Part shown: positions 16,621-25,189 of the stretch, one piece after another
Position numbering within the stretch: position 1 is the first letter of the stretch
Layout of the letters: every line of letters starts with the position of its first letter
NCBI GenBank assembly: GCA_023393235.1
Contig: JAEWMH010000056.1
Location: forward strand, 1 to 48,995
Length of the DNA: 48,995 nt
DNA from: Bacillota bacterium
GTDB taxonomy: Bacteria; Bacillota; Bacilli; Paenibacillales; NBRC-103111
Direction: 5' to 3'
Position numbers and translations under genes: made by a program
The notes under the pieces: generated by a model
Databases searched by the model: none
What the model was told of the DNA's origin: nothing
The model's input: the letters and a program-made list of their open reading frames with translations, nothing else

Positions 16621-17649
16621 ATGTCAATCGGACAAATCTTCAAGCACCGCTCGTTGGGGCTGACGGATGACGCAGTCACCGGCATGTACCGCAACATGAT
16701 GCGGGCCAGAAAGTTCGACGAACGCTCCTTTCTGCTGCAGCGCTCGGGCAAGATTGCTTTTCACGTGTCGGGAATCGGGCAGGAAGCCGCGCAGGTGGCG
16801 GCGGCAACCGCCCTTCATACAGATGAAGACGTATTTTTGCCATATTACCGGGATTACGGATTTGTGCTGACGGTGGGGATGACCATGCGGGAGCTTTTGC
16901 TCTCCGTGTTTGCCAAGGCGGAGGATCCCAACAGCGGCGGCCGCCAGATGCCGGGACACTTCGGCTGCAAACGCCTGAATATCGTGACGGGCTCGAGCCC
17001 GGTGACGACCCAGGTGCCTCATGCGGCGGGCATTGCCCTGACCAAAAAAATGCGCGGCGAACCCGGCGTTTCCTGGGTGACCTTCGGGGAAGGCTCCAGC
17101 AACCAGGGAGACTTTCATGAAGGCTCCAACTTTGCCGGGGTGCACAAGCTGCCGATGATTCTCATGTGCCAAAACAACCAGTATGCCATTTCGGTGCCCA
17201 CCTCCCGTCAATTGGGCGGACGTGTGGTGGACCGGGCCAAGGGCTACGGCATGGAAGGCGTCCGGGTGGACGGCAATGACGTTCTGGAGGTTTACCGGGT
17301 GGTCAGCGAGGCACGCAGCCGCGCAATCCGCGGCGAAGGGCCGACCTTGATCGAAGCCATGATGTACCGAATTTCCCCGCACTCCACATCGGATGACGAT
17401 ATGCTCTACCGGAGCAAGGAGGAAGTGGAGGAAAACCGCGCCAAGGACGGGCTTCCCCGCTTCAGGCAGTATCTGGCGGAATGCGGCTTGTGGGACGACG
17501 ATAAGGAAGCGGCGCTTCAGAAGGAAATTACGGCGGAGATCAACGACGCCACACAATATGCCGACCAGGCTCCGTATGCGCTGCCTGAGGACGCGCTGAA
17601 GCATGTTTATCTTGAACAGGCCGGGGAGGGGACGGGACAATGGCTGTAA
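16621..17649 (+). CDS. bkdAA: Branched-chain 2-oxo acid dehydrogenase E1 alpha subunit
   Basis: 342 aa thiamine-diphosphate decarboxylase subunit. The TPP motif is FGEGSSNQGDFHEG followed about 20 residues later by CQNNQYAIS. The segment NSGGRQMPGHFGCKRLNIVTGSSPVTTQ is characteristic of the branched-chain rather than the pyruvate enzyme, and HSTSDDD is the phosphorylation-loop equivalent. It decarboxylates the 2-oxo acids from Val, Leu and Ile, supplying starters for branched fatty acids. The start has GAGGAGG upstream. The stop overlaps bkdAB by 10 nt. The ptb, bcd and buk genes often found in this operon are absent here. Confidence 0.94.
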   Translation: MSIGQIFKHRSLGLTDDAVTGMYRNMMRARKFDERSFLLQRSGKIAFHVSGIGQEAAQVAAATALHTDEDVFLPYYRDYGFVLTVGMTMRELLLSVFAKAEDPNSGGRQMPGHFGCKRLNIVTGSSPVTTQVPHAAGIALTKKMRGEPGVSWVTFGEGSSNQGDFHEGSNFAGVHKLPMILMCQNNQYAISVPTSRQLGGRVVDRAKGYGMEGVRVDGNDVLEVYRVVSEARSRAIRGEGPTLIEAMMYRISPHSTSDDDMLYRSKEEVEENRAKDGLPRFRQYLAECGLWDDDKEAALQKEITAEINDATQYADQAPYALPEDALKHVYLEQAGEGTGQWL

Positions 17650-18620
17650 TTACGTATCTGGAGGGCATCCGCTCTGCCATGCAGGAGGAAATGCGCCGTG
17701 ACAGCTCCGTCTTCGTTCTGGGCGAGGATGTGGGCAAGGGCGGTGTGCTGAACGCTACCAAAGGGCTGCGTGACCTGTACGGCGCAGACCGTGTGCTGGA
17801 TACGCCCTTGGCGGAATCGGCCATTGCTGGAGTCGCCATCGGTGCGGCCATGTACGGTATGAGGCCTGTGGCGGAGATGCAGTTCGCCGATTTTATCCTG
17901 CCGGCCACCAACCAGATTATCAGCGAAGCGGCCAAAATCCGCTACCGCTCCAACGGGGACTGGAATTGTCCCGTTGTGATCCGGGCTCCATACGGAGCCA
18001 CCGGAGGCGGTGCCTTGTACCATTCCCAATGCCCGGAATCCATCTTTTTCGGGACACCGGGTTTGAAGATTGTGGCCCCCTCCAATCCGTACGATGCCAA
18101 GGGATTAATGAAGGCGGCTATCCGGGACGAGGATCCAGTGATGTTCTTTGAGCATAAGAAGTGCTATCTGTCCATCAGCGGCGATGTGCCCGAGGAGGAC
18201 TATATTGTTCCCATCGGCAAATCCAAGGTAGTCCGTGAAGGAGAGGATATTACCATTATCTCCTACGGCCTGACGGTTCACTATGCGTTGAAGGCGGCGG
18301 AGGAGCTGGCGGCATCGGGTGTCAGCGCCCATGTTCTGGACCTGCGGACGCTGCAGCCTCTGGACAAGGAGGGAATCCTGGAAGCCGCCCGTAAAACCGG
18401 CAAGGTGCTGATTATCCATGAGGATAATAAAACCGGCGGAGTTGGAGCCGAGGTGTCTGCCATCATTTCGGAAGAAATGTTCTACGAGCTGGACGCTCCG
18501 ATTATGCGGCTGTGCGGGGCGGACATACCGGCAGTGGGCATGGCGCCTACCATCGAGAAGTTCTTCCTGCTGAACCCGGACAAGGTGAAGGAAGCCATGC
18601 TGCGGCTGGCCGAAGTTTAA
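17640..18620 (+). CDS. bkdAB: Branched-chain 2-oxo acid dehydrogenase E1 beta subunit
   Basis: 326 aa; pairs with the E1 alpha subunit to form the heterotetrameric decarboxylase. Typical transketolase beta-subunit segments are GEDVGKGGVLNATKGL, DTPLAESAIAGVAIGAA, MQFADFILPATNQI and APYGATGGGALYHSQCPESIF, with HEDNKTGG near the C-terminal domain. The ATG overlaps the end of bkdAA (translational coupling). A 112-nt gap with strong hairpins separates it from the E2 gene. Confidence 0.94.
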   Translation: MAVITYLEGIRSAMQEEMRRDSSVFVLGEDVGKGGVLNATKGLRDLYGADRVLDTPLAESAIAGVAIGAAMYGMRPVAEMQFADFILPATNQIISEAAKIRYRSNGDWNCPVVIRAPYGATGGGALYHSQCPESIFFGTPGLKIVAPSNPYDAKGLMKAAIRDEDPVMFFEHKKCYLSISGDVPEEDYIVPIGKSKVVREGEDITIISYGLTVHYALKAAEELAASGVSAHVLDLRTLQPLDKEGILEAARKTGKVLIIHEDNKTGGVGAEVSAIISEEMFYELDAPIMRLCGADIPAVGMAPTIEKFFLLNPDKVKEAMLRLAEV

Positions 18621-18626
18621 AGCAAC

Positions 18627-18684
18627 CCCCCAAAAGTGAAATGAGGCTTCGTTGTTAAGGCCGGGTACTTTTGGGGGAGCCCCC
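18627..18684 (+). promoter_or_regulatory. Alternative hairpins between bkdAB and bkdB
   Basis: CCCCCAAAAGT (18627-18637) is perfectly complementary to ACTTTTGGGGG (18667-18677), an 11-bp stem with a 29-nt loop. The right arm can instead pair locally, GGGG(18673-)/CCCC(-18684). The two are mutually exclusive. No T-tract follows, so it is not a simple terminator; RNA stabilisation, processing or attenuation are options. Confidence 0.6.
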
Positions 18685-18732
18685 GATAATTGGTTTACAG
18701 GAAAATTTAGGCACTTGGGAGGTAACAGGGGA

Positions 18733-20079
18733 ATGACCCAATTGAATAAAGGCACGCCTGTGCCGGTGCCGCATCTGGCGGAGAGCCTGGTATCGGCGAC
18801 AGTCGGCAAGTGGCTGAAAAAGCCCGGCGATTATGTGCAGCAATACGATGTCATCTGCGAGTTGATCACAGAGAAGGTGAATGTGGAAATGCCTTCTCCT
18901 GTAGAAGGCACCATTCTGGAACTGTTAGTTGAGGAAGGCCGCACGGCGGCGGTAGGGGAGGCCATTTGTCTGATCGCTGAGCCGGGTACTGCGGCGGGTG
19001 TGGCAGGAGCCTCTGTTAAGGGTGCTGCCGGGCAGACTGAATCTGGCGGCGGCACACAAGCTGCCGGAGGAGACGGCCTGCGCTCCCGGTTTTCCCCTGC
19101 GGTTTTGACGCTGGCGGCGGAGCATGGAGTGGAGCTGTCCGAGGTGGAGGGCACAGGCCTGGGCGGCAGAATTACCCGCAAGGATGTGTTGGCTTACGTG
19201 GCAGGCGGCAAACGCCCTGCGCCTGGACGCCAGGAGGCTTCCAAGCCTGCTGCGGCGGTTCCTGCAGCTGTTGTGGCGCCTGTTCCTTCTGCATCCCAGG
19301 ACGTGCGTTCCTCCGGTATTCATCTGTCCCAGGATCCGCCTACACCATTGCTGCCCCAGGTGGTGACGGAGTCAAGCAACCAGCGGGAATATTACATTGA
19401 TGTGACCCCGATCCGGAATGCCATCGCCCGGAATATGCGCCAAAGCGTTTCGGAAATTCCTCATGCCTGGACCATGATCGAGGTGGATGTCACCAATCTG
19501 GTGGTGCTGCGCAGCAAGCTGAAGGATGATTTTGCCCGCCAGGAGGGCATCAACCTGACCTATTTGCCGTTTTTGATCAAGGCGGTGGTCAATGCCATCA
19601 AGGACTATCCGATTCTGAACTCCGTTTGGGCGGTGGACAAAATCATCGTCAAGCGGGATATTAACATCTCCCTGGCGGTGGGCACGGAGGATTCAGTGCT
19701 GACTCCGGTTATCAAGAAAGCGGACCAGAAGAATATCGCCGGACTGGCGCAGGAAATGGACCAATTGGGCAAAAAAGCCCGTGCCGGCAAGCTGACGCCT
19801 GATGATATGGTAGGCGGTACCTTTACCGTCAATAATACCGGGTCCTTCGGCTCCATTCTGTCGTACCCGATTGTAAACTATCCCCAGGCGGCGATTCTGA
19901 CCTTTGAATCCATCGTCAAAAAACCGGTAGTCATCAACGACATGATTGCAGTCAGGTCCATGGTAAACCTGTGCCTGTCGTTGGACCACCGGATTCTTGA
20001 CGGTGTTATTTGCGGACGTTTCCTGCAGCGGGTGAAGGAAAACCTGGAGGGCTACAACCTGGATACGAAACTGTACTAG
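18733..20079 (+). CDS. bkdB: Branched-chain 2-oxo acid dehydrogenase E2 (dihydrolipoyl acyltransferase)
   Basis: 448 aa core subunit transferring the acyl group from lipoyl to CoA. One N-terminal lipoyl domain carries Lys48 in ITEKVNVEMPSP. A Gly/Ala linker leads to the peripheral-subunit-binding domain (FSPAVLTLAAEHGVELSEVEGTGLGGRITRKDV). The catalytic domain ends with the HxxxDG motif SLDHRILDGVICG. The start is ATG 18733 with GGGAGG about 10 nt upstream; the frame is open to 18652 through the hairpin region but not family-like. Function depends on lipoylation; a LipL gene is in the same window. Confidence 0.95.
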   Translation: MTQLNKGTPVPVPHLAESLVSATVGKWLKKPGDYVQQYDVICELITEKVNVEMPSPVEGTILELLVEEGRTAAVGEAICLIAEPGTAAGVAGASVKGAAGQTESGGGTQAAGGDGLRSRFSPAVLTLAAEHGVELSEVEGTGLGGRITRKDVLAYVAGGKRPAPGRQEASKPAAAVPAAVVAPVPSASQDVRSSGIHLSQDPPTPLLPQVVTESSNQREYYIDVTPIRNAIARNMRQSVSEIPHAWTMIEVDVTNLVVLRSKLKDDFARQEGINLTYLPFLIKAVVNAIKDYPILNSVWAVDKIIVKRDINISLAVGTEDSVLTPVIKKADQKNIAGLAQEMDQLGKKARAGKLTPDDMVGGTFTVNNTGSFGSILSYPIVNYPQAAILTFESIVKKPVVINDMIAVRSMVNLCLSLDHRILDGVICGRFLQRVKENLEGYNLDTKLY

Positions 20080-20099
20080 GAGTGAAACCATATTCACTC
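20080..20099 (+). repeat. Inverted repeat after bkdB
   Basis: GAGTGAA (20080-20086) and TTCACTC (20093-20099) form a 7-bp stem with a 6-nt loop starting 1 nt after the bkdB stop. No T-tract follows. A second hairpin AGTTTTCC/GGAAAACT lies at 20171-20190. I see nothing else in 20100-20257; either may help end the operon. Confidence 0.4.
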
Positions 20100-20257
20100 G
20101 GCAACATACACTACCGGGATAGGCTTGGCTTGGAAGCTCAAACACGTTTTGTCGGCCTTGATCCGAAGCCAGTTTTCCTTGCGGAAAACTTTCACAACCT
20201 ATCCCTCCGTTCTTGTTGTAGAATATGGTTACAGCAAAACCACTCCGTTAATCAGGC

Positions 20258-20359
20258 TTAGATCCCGGTGAACGCCGCAACCAGATACATAACCGTTGAA
20301 AACAGCATGGCGGCAATCATCAGCCATACGACCACACGCATTACTCTTTTGTTAATCAG
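20258..20359 (-). CDS. prli42: Prli42-like stressosome-associated membrane miniprotein
   Basis: 33 aa on the minus strand. The peptide is basic at the N-terminus (INKRVMRVVV) followed by one hydrophobic helix (WLMIAAMLFSTVMYLVAAF), the layout of Prli42, the tiny membrane anchor of the stressosome in Bacillota (assignment by resemblance). The best start is CTG at 20359, with AAGGAG 9 nt upstream. An in-frame TTG lies before the RBS, and an internal ATG would give only 27 residues and lose the RBS. It is convergent with bkdB and divergent from the M20 peptidase gene. Confidence 0.6.
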   Translation of the reverse strand: MINKRVMRVVVWLMIAAMLFSTVMYLVAAFTGI

Positions 20360-20426
20360 GACAATCAGCTCCTTCAAGGAGAAAGTATAAGGGCGGGAAG
20401 CAAAACGGGAATGATAACGGATGAAC

Positions 20427-20445
20427 GTCCGGTGCCGTACCGGAC
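20427..20445. promoter_or_regulatory. Palindrome in a divergent intergenic region
   Basis: GTCCGGT - GCCGT - ACCGGAC, a perfect 7+7 inverted repeat between the Prli42-like gene and the M20 peptidase gene. It could be an operator or an RNA hairpin; no regulator is known for it here. Confidence 0.45.
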
Positions 20446-20498
20446 ATGCTTGCCCATCTATCTATTGTAACGCAAAATGAAGCCGGGGGGAAACGGGT

Positions 20499-21635
20499 AT
20501 GGTCAACCAGCAAAGACTGGTGGAGGAATTTATCGCTTTGGTCCAGGTGGACAGTGAAACAAAGCATGAGGCGGAGATTGCAAAGGTACTGAAGGAGAGG
20601 TTTGCGAAATTGGGTCTTCAGGTGGAGGAGGATAATTCCTCGGCTAAGTCTGGCTGCGAAGGCAATAATCTCTTATTTACCTTGCCGGCCACTGCAGATG
20701 CAAAGGATGCGCCGACGATCTATTTCACCTGCCACATGGATACAGTAGTACCGGGCAAGGGTGTGAAGCCCCAGGTTGGGGAGGACGGTATCATCCGCAG
20801 CGACGGAACTACCGTGCTGGGCAGCGACGACAAGGCCGGAATCGCCGCCATGCTGGAGCTGGTACGGGTTCTGGAGGAGGAGAAGATCCCCCACGGCATC
20901 ATTAAATTCGTGATTACCGCAGGTGAGGAATCCACACTGCTCGGTTCCCGGAATATGGAGCCAGGCTGGGTGAAGGCAGACTTTGGCTACGCCATCGACT
21001 CCAACGGCGAGGTGGGCGGCATTGCCGTTGCGGCGCCGTTCCAATCGAAGGTTTACATTACCGTGAAGGGCAAAACCGCCCATGCCGGTGTAAGCCCGGA
21101 GAAGGGCATCAGCGCCATTACCGTTGCGGCCAAAGCCGTAGCCCGGATGCCGCTGGGCCGGATCGACAAGGAAACCACTGCTAATTTCGGCACCTTTTTC
21201 GCCTCCGGTGAAACCAACATCGTAACCGAAAAGGTGGAGCTGATCGGGGAAGCCCGCAGCCTGGTGAAGGAAAAGCTGCTGACACAGCTGGACGCCATGA
21301 AATCCGCATGCGAGTCCGCCTGTGCCGAAATGGGAGCAAGCTGCGACTTCCGCTACGAGTTGATGTACCCCGGCTATAAATTTGACGAAACCGCTCCTCA
21401 CGTGAAGCTGGCTATGGATGCGGCAGAAGCCATCGGATTAACACCGAACCTGTTCCATTCCGGCGGCGGCAGCGACGCCAACCTGTTTAACGGCCAAGGA
21501 ATCCCCACCGTGAATCTGTCCGTTGGCTACCAGGCCATCCACACCGTCAATGAAAATATCGCCGTTTCCGATTTGGTAAAGGTGGCGGAACTGGTGGTGG
21601 AGATTTCACGCAAGGCGGGACAAGCAACGAAATAA
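20499..21635 (+). CDS. M20-family (PepT-like) zinc peptidase
   Basis: 378 aa metallopeptidase resembling the YqjE/peptidase T-like group. Expected zinc-site elements are FTCHMDTVVPGKG, GSDDKAGIAAMLE, ITAGEESTLLGSRN and YAIDSNGEVG, with HSGGGSDANLFNGQG and the C-terminal ligand in HTVNENI. The dimerisation (lid) domain occupies the middle (KVYITVKGKTAHAGVSPEKG). Probably a cytosolic aminopeptidase acting on small peptides. ATG 20499 follows GGGGGGAAA. It is terminated by the hairpin at 21712. Confidence 0.9.
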   Translation: MVNQQRLVEEFIALVQVDSETKHEAEIAKVLKERFAKLGLQVEEDNSSAKSGCEGNNLLFTLPATADAKDAPTIYFTCHMDTVVPGKGVKPQVGEDGIIRSDGTTVLGSDDKAGIAAMLELVRVLEEEKIPHGIIKFVITAGEESTLLGSRNMEPGWVKADFGYAIDSNGEVGGIAVAAPFQSKVYITVKGKTAHAGVSPEKGISAITVAAKAVARMPLGRIDKETTANFGTFFASGETNIVTEKVELIGEARSLVKEKLLTQLDAMKSACESACAEMGASCDFRYELMYPGYKFDETAPHVKLAMDAAEAIGLTPNLFHSGGGSDANLFNGQGIPTVNLSVGYQAIHTVNENIAVSDLVKVAELVVEISRKAGQATK

Positions 21636-21711
21636 CGCCGCAGGCAAACGAGTAAGGTTAAACCAGGCCATGAATGCCTGTAAGGCTGCGCGGCTGAATA
21701 GTGAATATTAC

Positions 21712-21740
21712 TGCGTCTCTTCCGGAGGCGCATTCTTTTT
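21712..21740 (+). terminator. Intrinsic terminator of the M20 peptidase gene
   Basis: TGCGTCTC (21712-21719) / GAGGCGCA (21725-21732), 8 bp with one G-T pair, loop TTCCG, then TTCTTTTT. Confidence 0.75.
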
Positions 21741-21780
21741 ATCCGTGGAGATTGGAATCCATACCCAGGTGGTGATGGCG

Positions 21781-22470
21781 ATGCCTGAGCGGCATCAGGT
21801 ATTGATTATTGAGGATGACCGGGACATTCATGCACTGTTGAAAAATGTTCTGGAGCAGAATGGGTATGCTACCGATTCTGCCTTTGACGGGGCGGCCGGG
21901 CTGCAAAAAGCTGAGGCCAACGCCTACGATATCGTACTGCTGGATTTGATGCTGCCGATTGCATCTGGTGAAGAGGTGCTGCGCCGGCTGCGGGCGGCCT
22001 CGGAGGTTCCGGTTATGGTGATTTCCGCCCGTGGGGCTACCCATACCAAGGTGGAGCTGCTGCGGCTTGGGGCGGATGATTATGTGGCTAAGCCCTTTGA
22101 GGTAGAGGAGGTAGTGGCCCGGGTGGAAGCGAATGTCCGCCGTTTTGGGAAACGTCCGGCCCAGCAGACCGTGATATGCTTCAAGGATATCCGGCTTGAT
22201 GTGGAAGAGCAGACGGCCATGGTTGGGCAATGTCCACTGGTGCTGACCGCCAAGGAGTACCAGCTGCTCCGGCTTTTGGTCAGCCGTCCCCAAAAAATCT
22301 TCTCCAAGGCCAATCTCTTCGAAAGCATATGGGGTGATGAATATCTGGGCGACGACGGCACCCTGAAAACCCATATCAGCAATATCCGCATCAAGCTGCA
22401 GCAATTGAACCCGGAGGAGCGTTACATCGAAACCGTTTGGGGAATGGGGTACCGAATGTGGAAGGCTTGA
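21781..22470 (+). CDS. OmpR-family response regulator
   Basis: 229 aa: a receiver domain with acidic residues in IEDDRD, phospho-Asp in DIVLLDLMLP, and Lys in DDYVAKPFEVEEV; then a winged-helix domain (LTAKEYQLLRLLVSRPQKIFSKANLFESIWGDEY and THISNIRIKL). ATG 21781 lies 8 nt after AGGTGG; ATG 21775 is also possible, while the longer frame from 21670 runs through the preceding terminator. It is the first gene of a four-gene module with an ABC transporter and a kinase. Confidence 0.92.
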   Translation: MPERHQVLIIEDDRDIHALLKNVLEQNGYATDSAFDGAAGLQKAEANAYDIVLLDLMLPIASGEEVLRRLRAASEVPVMVISARGATHTKVELLRLGADDYVAKPFEVEEVVARVEANVRRFGKRPAQQTVICFKDIRLDVEEQTAMVGQCPLVLTAKEYQLLRLLVSRPQKIFSKANLFESIWGDEYLGDDGTLKTHISNIRIKLQQLNPEERYIETVWGMGYRMWKA

Positions 22471-22521
22471 CGTTTTCTTGACTTCCTAGGGTTACACTTA
22501 TGGAAAAAGGAGGGAAAAACG

Positions 22522-23439
22522 TTGATTGATTCAGTATTCCACTGTAAGGATTTATCCAAACACTACCGGAAAGTGCAAGCGCTTAAACACATGTCGTTCC
22601 GTTTGGAACGGGGAAAGATCTACGGGCTGATCGGCAATAACGGAGCTGGGAAAACCACATTGATGCGGATCATTATGGGGCTTGCCTTCCCCACCGCAGG
22701 GTCTATCAGCCTGTTCGGCCGCCGGGAGGAGCGCGAAATCGTCAGGAGCCGGAGACAGATCGGCGCTTTGATCGAAAGGCCTGTTTTTCATGGCTTCATG
22801 ACGGCAGAGAAAAATCTGGAGGTCCTGCGGATTCTGAAGGGCATTCCGGACAAAAAAGCAGTGCCGGAGGCTTTGGCATTGCTGGAGCTGACAGATACTT
22901 ACCCGTACAGGCATTTTTCCTACGGGATGAAGCAGCGTCTCGGACTGGCCGCCGCTCTTCTGGGGATGCCGGATTTCCTGGTGCTGGATGAGCCGATTAA
23001 CGGTTTGGACCCCAACGGCATCCGCAGCATCCGGGAGCTTCTTGTGTCCTTAAACAGGGAACGGGGCATGACCATGCTGATTTCCAGCCATTATCTCGAG
23101 CAGCTGTATCATCTGGCTACAGACTTTATTATTATTCATGAAGGCATGCTTCTGGAGCAGATCAGCAAACAAGAGCTGTCGGAGCGCTGCAGCCGGTACA
23201 TCTCCATCGTAACCGATCAGCCTCCTGCTGCCGTGGCCGTACTGGAGGGGATATGCGGAGAACAGGAGCTGAAGGTGCTCCCAGGCAATGAGATCCGGCT
23301 GTACAGTGCCGATCTCAAGCCTGAAGCGTTGGTGAAGGCACTGACCCAAAATGGAGTTGGAATCGGTCAAATGAGTTCGAAGGGTGTCAGCCTGGAGGAA
23401 TATTTCGCGGCATTGGTAGGAGGTGGGAAGCTTGCTTAA
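22522..23439 (+). CDS. ABC transporter ATP-binding protein (BcrA/lantibiotic-immunity type)
   Basis: 305 aa ATPase. Walker A is GNNGAGKTT, the signature FSYGMKQRLGLAAALLG and Walker B FLVLDEPINGLDPNGI, with H-loop SSHYLEQL. The ~80-residue C-terminal extension is typical of exporters of the bacitracin/lantibiotic self-protection type. The start is TTG with AAGGAGGG upstream. The next gene, the permease, overlaps its end, so the pair forms one transporter. Confidence 0.93.
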   Translation: MIDSVFHCKDLSKHYRKVQALKHMSFRLERGKIYGLIGNNGAGKTTLMRIIMGLAFPTAGSISLFGRREEREIVRSRRQIGALIERPVFHGFMTAEKNLEVLRILKGIPDKKAVPEALALLELTDTYPYRHFSYGMKQRLGLAAALLGMPDFLVLDEPINGLDPNGIRSIRELLVSLNRERGMTMLISSHYLEQLYHLATDFIIIHEGMLLEQISKQELSERCSRYISIVTDQPPAAVAVLEGICGEQELKVLPGNEIRLYSADLKPEALVKALTQNGVGIGQMSSKGVSLEEYFAALVGGGKLA

Positions 23440-24202
23440 CCTACTTCGAGCAGAATGGACCAAGATGCGTTATAACATTCCTTACGGCGTAGTGATATTG
23501 GTCACGGCTTTGTTCGTCTACTGGTATTCCGGTAACCGTTTTGGCGATACTGCCTCATGGAAGACCGACTTTATGACTCTTTATTGGGGAGAGTTTGTGT
23601 TCAAAAATACCATGGGCGACCCCGGCTTAACCACCTTAATCACCATCTTTCTGACACCGCTTTTAATCGGTTCCGTTTTTTCCGATCGGACCATAAATGA
23701 CGCAATATACGCTGGTCATTCCCGGCTCCGCATTTTTACAGTCAAATTGGTATTTTTCTATTTGGCCACATGCCTTGTATCGATCTTGTATCCCGTCATC
23801 AGCATTCTCCGTTACAGCCGGGAGTGGCTCCATTCCCTTCCTCCAGCTGAGGCTGTGGCTTATATATGGCGCTGCCTGGGGATGCATGTGCTGCTGGATA
23901 TGGCCTTGGTACATCTATGCTTGATTGTGGTATTTGCCTGCCGGGATGTGATCCGGTCGGTGGCATATTCAATGGTGCTTACACTGGCGTTATCCTTTAT
24001 TTTTGGCTTGGTGCGATCTCTGGCTCGGGACACATGGATATTCAAAGTAACCGGGTGGCATCCCGTTTATCAAATGAAAGCCGTGATGGAGCCCCAGGTA
24101 GAGGTTTCAACTATCGTGATTGCGGTGATTACCGGGCTATTCTTTATCTCGGCCTCTATCGTCATCTCTTACCGGCTATTCCGCCGGGCTGATTTGGGTT
24201 AG
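23432..24202 (+). CDS. ABC-2 type permease
   Basis: 256 aa integral membrane protein with about six hydrophobic segments (for example IPYGVVILVTALFVYW, TLITIFLTPLLIGSVF, LVFFYLATCLVSILYPVISIL, MVLTLALSFIFGLV, IVIAVITGLFFISASIVISY). The start is TTG 23432, 8 nt after AGGAGG; the GTG at 23423 overlaps that RBS. It overlaps the ATPase gene by 8 nt. It exports or flips a substrate with the upstream ATPase; the substrate is not visible, though the family suggests antimicrobial peptides. Confidence 0.9.
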   Translation: MLNLLRAEWTKMRYNIPYGVVILVTALFVYWYSGNRFGDTASWKTDFMTLYWGEFVFKNTMGDPGLTTLITIFLTPLLIGSVFSDRTINDAIYAGHSRLRIFTVKLVFFYLATCLVSILYPVISILRYSREWLHSLPPAEAVAYIWRCLGMHVLLDMALVHLCLIVVFACRDVIRSVAYSMVLTLALSFIFGLVRSLARDTWIFKVTGWHPVYQMKAVMEPQVEVSTIVIAVITGLFFISASIVISYRLFRRADLG

Positions 24203-24216
24203 GCGGGAGGCACACC

Positions 24217-25086
24217 ATGCTCATCATTATGGCGATAGCGCTTGTTATCACAGGGGGTTATCTATTGGTGCTCCGCCGCCAGCTTTCTCGCATGGCAGAA
24301 CGGCTCGAGAATCGGGAAAACGGCCGAGTACCCAGCAATCTGGACATTAATCTGATGGACCGAACGCTGAACCGGCTTGCCGCTGCCATAAACGGATGTT
24401 TGGAGCAGGAACGGCAGGTCCGGATAGAGGCGTTGCGGGCGGAGCAGCTGCAGAAGGACACCATTGCGGGCATCTCCCATGATTTCCGTACACCCCTAAC
24501 CTCGGTAATCGGGTACCTTCAGCTGTGCAAGCCAGGGGTGGAAAATCAGGCCTACATCGGCACAGCTCTGCGCAGAGCCTGTGACCTGAATCAGTTGGTC
24601 GAACAGTTTTATGAGCTTTCGCTATTGGATAACGGAGAGCATGAATGCCGGCTGGAGCGGGTGAATCTGGCCAATCTGCTATCGGGATATATTCTGGAAA
24701 ATGCGGATCTTCTGGAGGAAAGGCAGCTGATTCCTGTTCTGTCCGGTTTTGAAACGCCAGTGTACGCTCATGTGGATTCCGGATTCATGCAGCGGATTAT
24801 GCAAAATCTGGTGGCCAATTGCGCCAAACATGCCGCTGGTGATGTGCGGTTTACGCTTGAAGCCCTGGGGCAACCCATTCTCCGCATTTCCAATAGGGTC
24901 AAGGCAGCGGACATAATGGATGCGGCCCGTTTGTTTGAAGGGTTTTATACAGGAGATGGGGCCAGACAGGGAAGCGGGATCGGCTTGGCGGTTGTGAAAG
25001 CACTGGTAGAGCAGATGGGGGGGCAGGTTGCAGCGCTGCTGGACCGGGACGAATTGGAGATCCGTATTACCTTTCCACCAGTATAA
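24217..25086 (+). CDS. Sensor histidine kinase with a single N-terminal helix
   Basis: 289 aa. A single membrane helix (residues ~2-18) with no extracellular domain, then a HAMP-like segment, the H-box GISHDFRTPLTSVIGYL, the N-box QNLVANCAKHA and the G-box QGSGIGLAVVKALVEQMGG. The lack of an input domain suggests that it reads the state of the neighbouring ABC transporter rather than a ligand directly (inferred). It lies 14 nt after the permease; its partner is the response regulator at 21781. Confidence 0.92.
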   Translation: MLIIMAIALVITGGYLLVLRRQLSRMAERLENRENGRVPSNLDINLMDRTLNRLAAAINGCLEQERQVRIEALRAEQLQKDTIAGISHDFRTPLTSVIGYLQLCKPGVENQAYIGTALRRACDLNQLVEQFYELSLLDNGEHECRLERVNLANLLSGYILENADLLEERQLIPVLSGFETPVYAHVDSGFMQRIMQNLVANCAKHAAGDVRFTLEALGQPILRISNRVKAADIMDAARLFEGFYTGDGARQGSGIGLAVVKALVEQMGGQVAALLDRDELEIRITFPPV

Positions 25087-25097
25087 ATGGATATGGG

Positions 25098-25131
25098 GCT
25101 GCCGGGACATTGTCCTCGGCGGCTTTTTTTT
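25098..25131 (+). terminator. Intrinsic terminator of the TCS-ABC module
   Basis: An 11-bp stem GCTGCCGGGAC / GTCCTCGGCGGC with one bulged C, a 3-nt loop and eight T. Confidence 0.85.
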
Positions 25132-25156
25132 GCTGCCGCGGATGTTGATCTCCATA

Positions 25157-25185
25157 TTGACAAAGAGGGGATCGATTTGTAGAAT
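25157..25185 (+). promoter_or_regulatory. Strong sigma-A promoter of the arsR-type gene
   Basis: TTGACA (25157-25162), 17-nt spacer, TAGAAT (25180-25185). Eleven of 12 bases match consensus, with optimal spacing. Confidence 0.85.
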
Positions 25186-25189
25186 GTAA

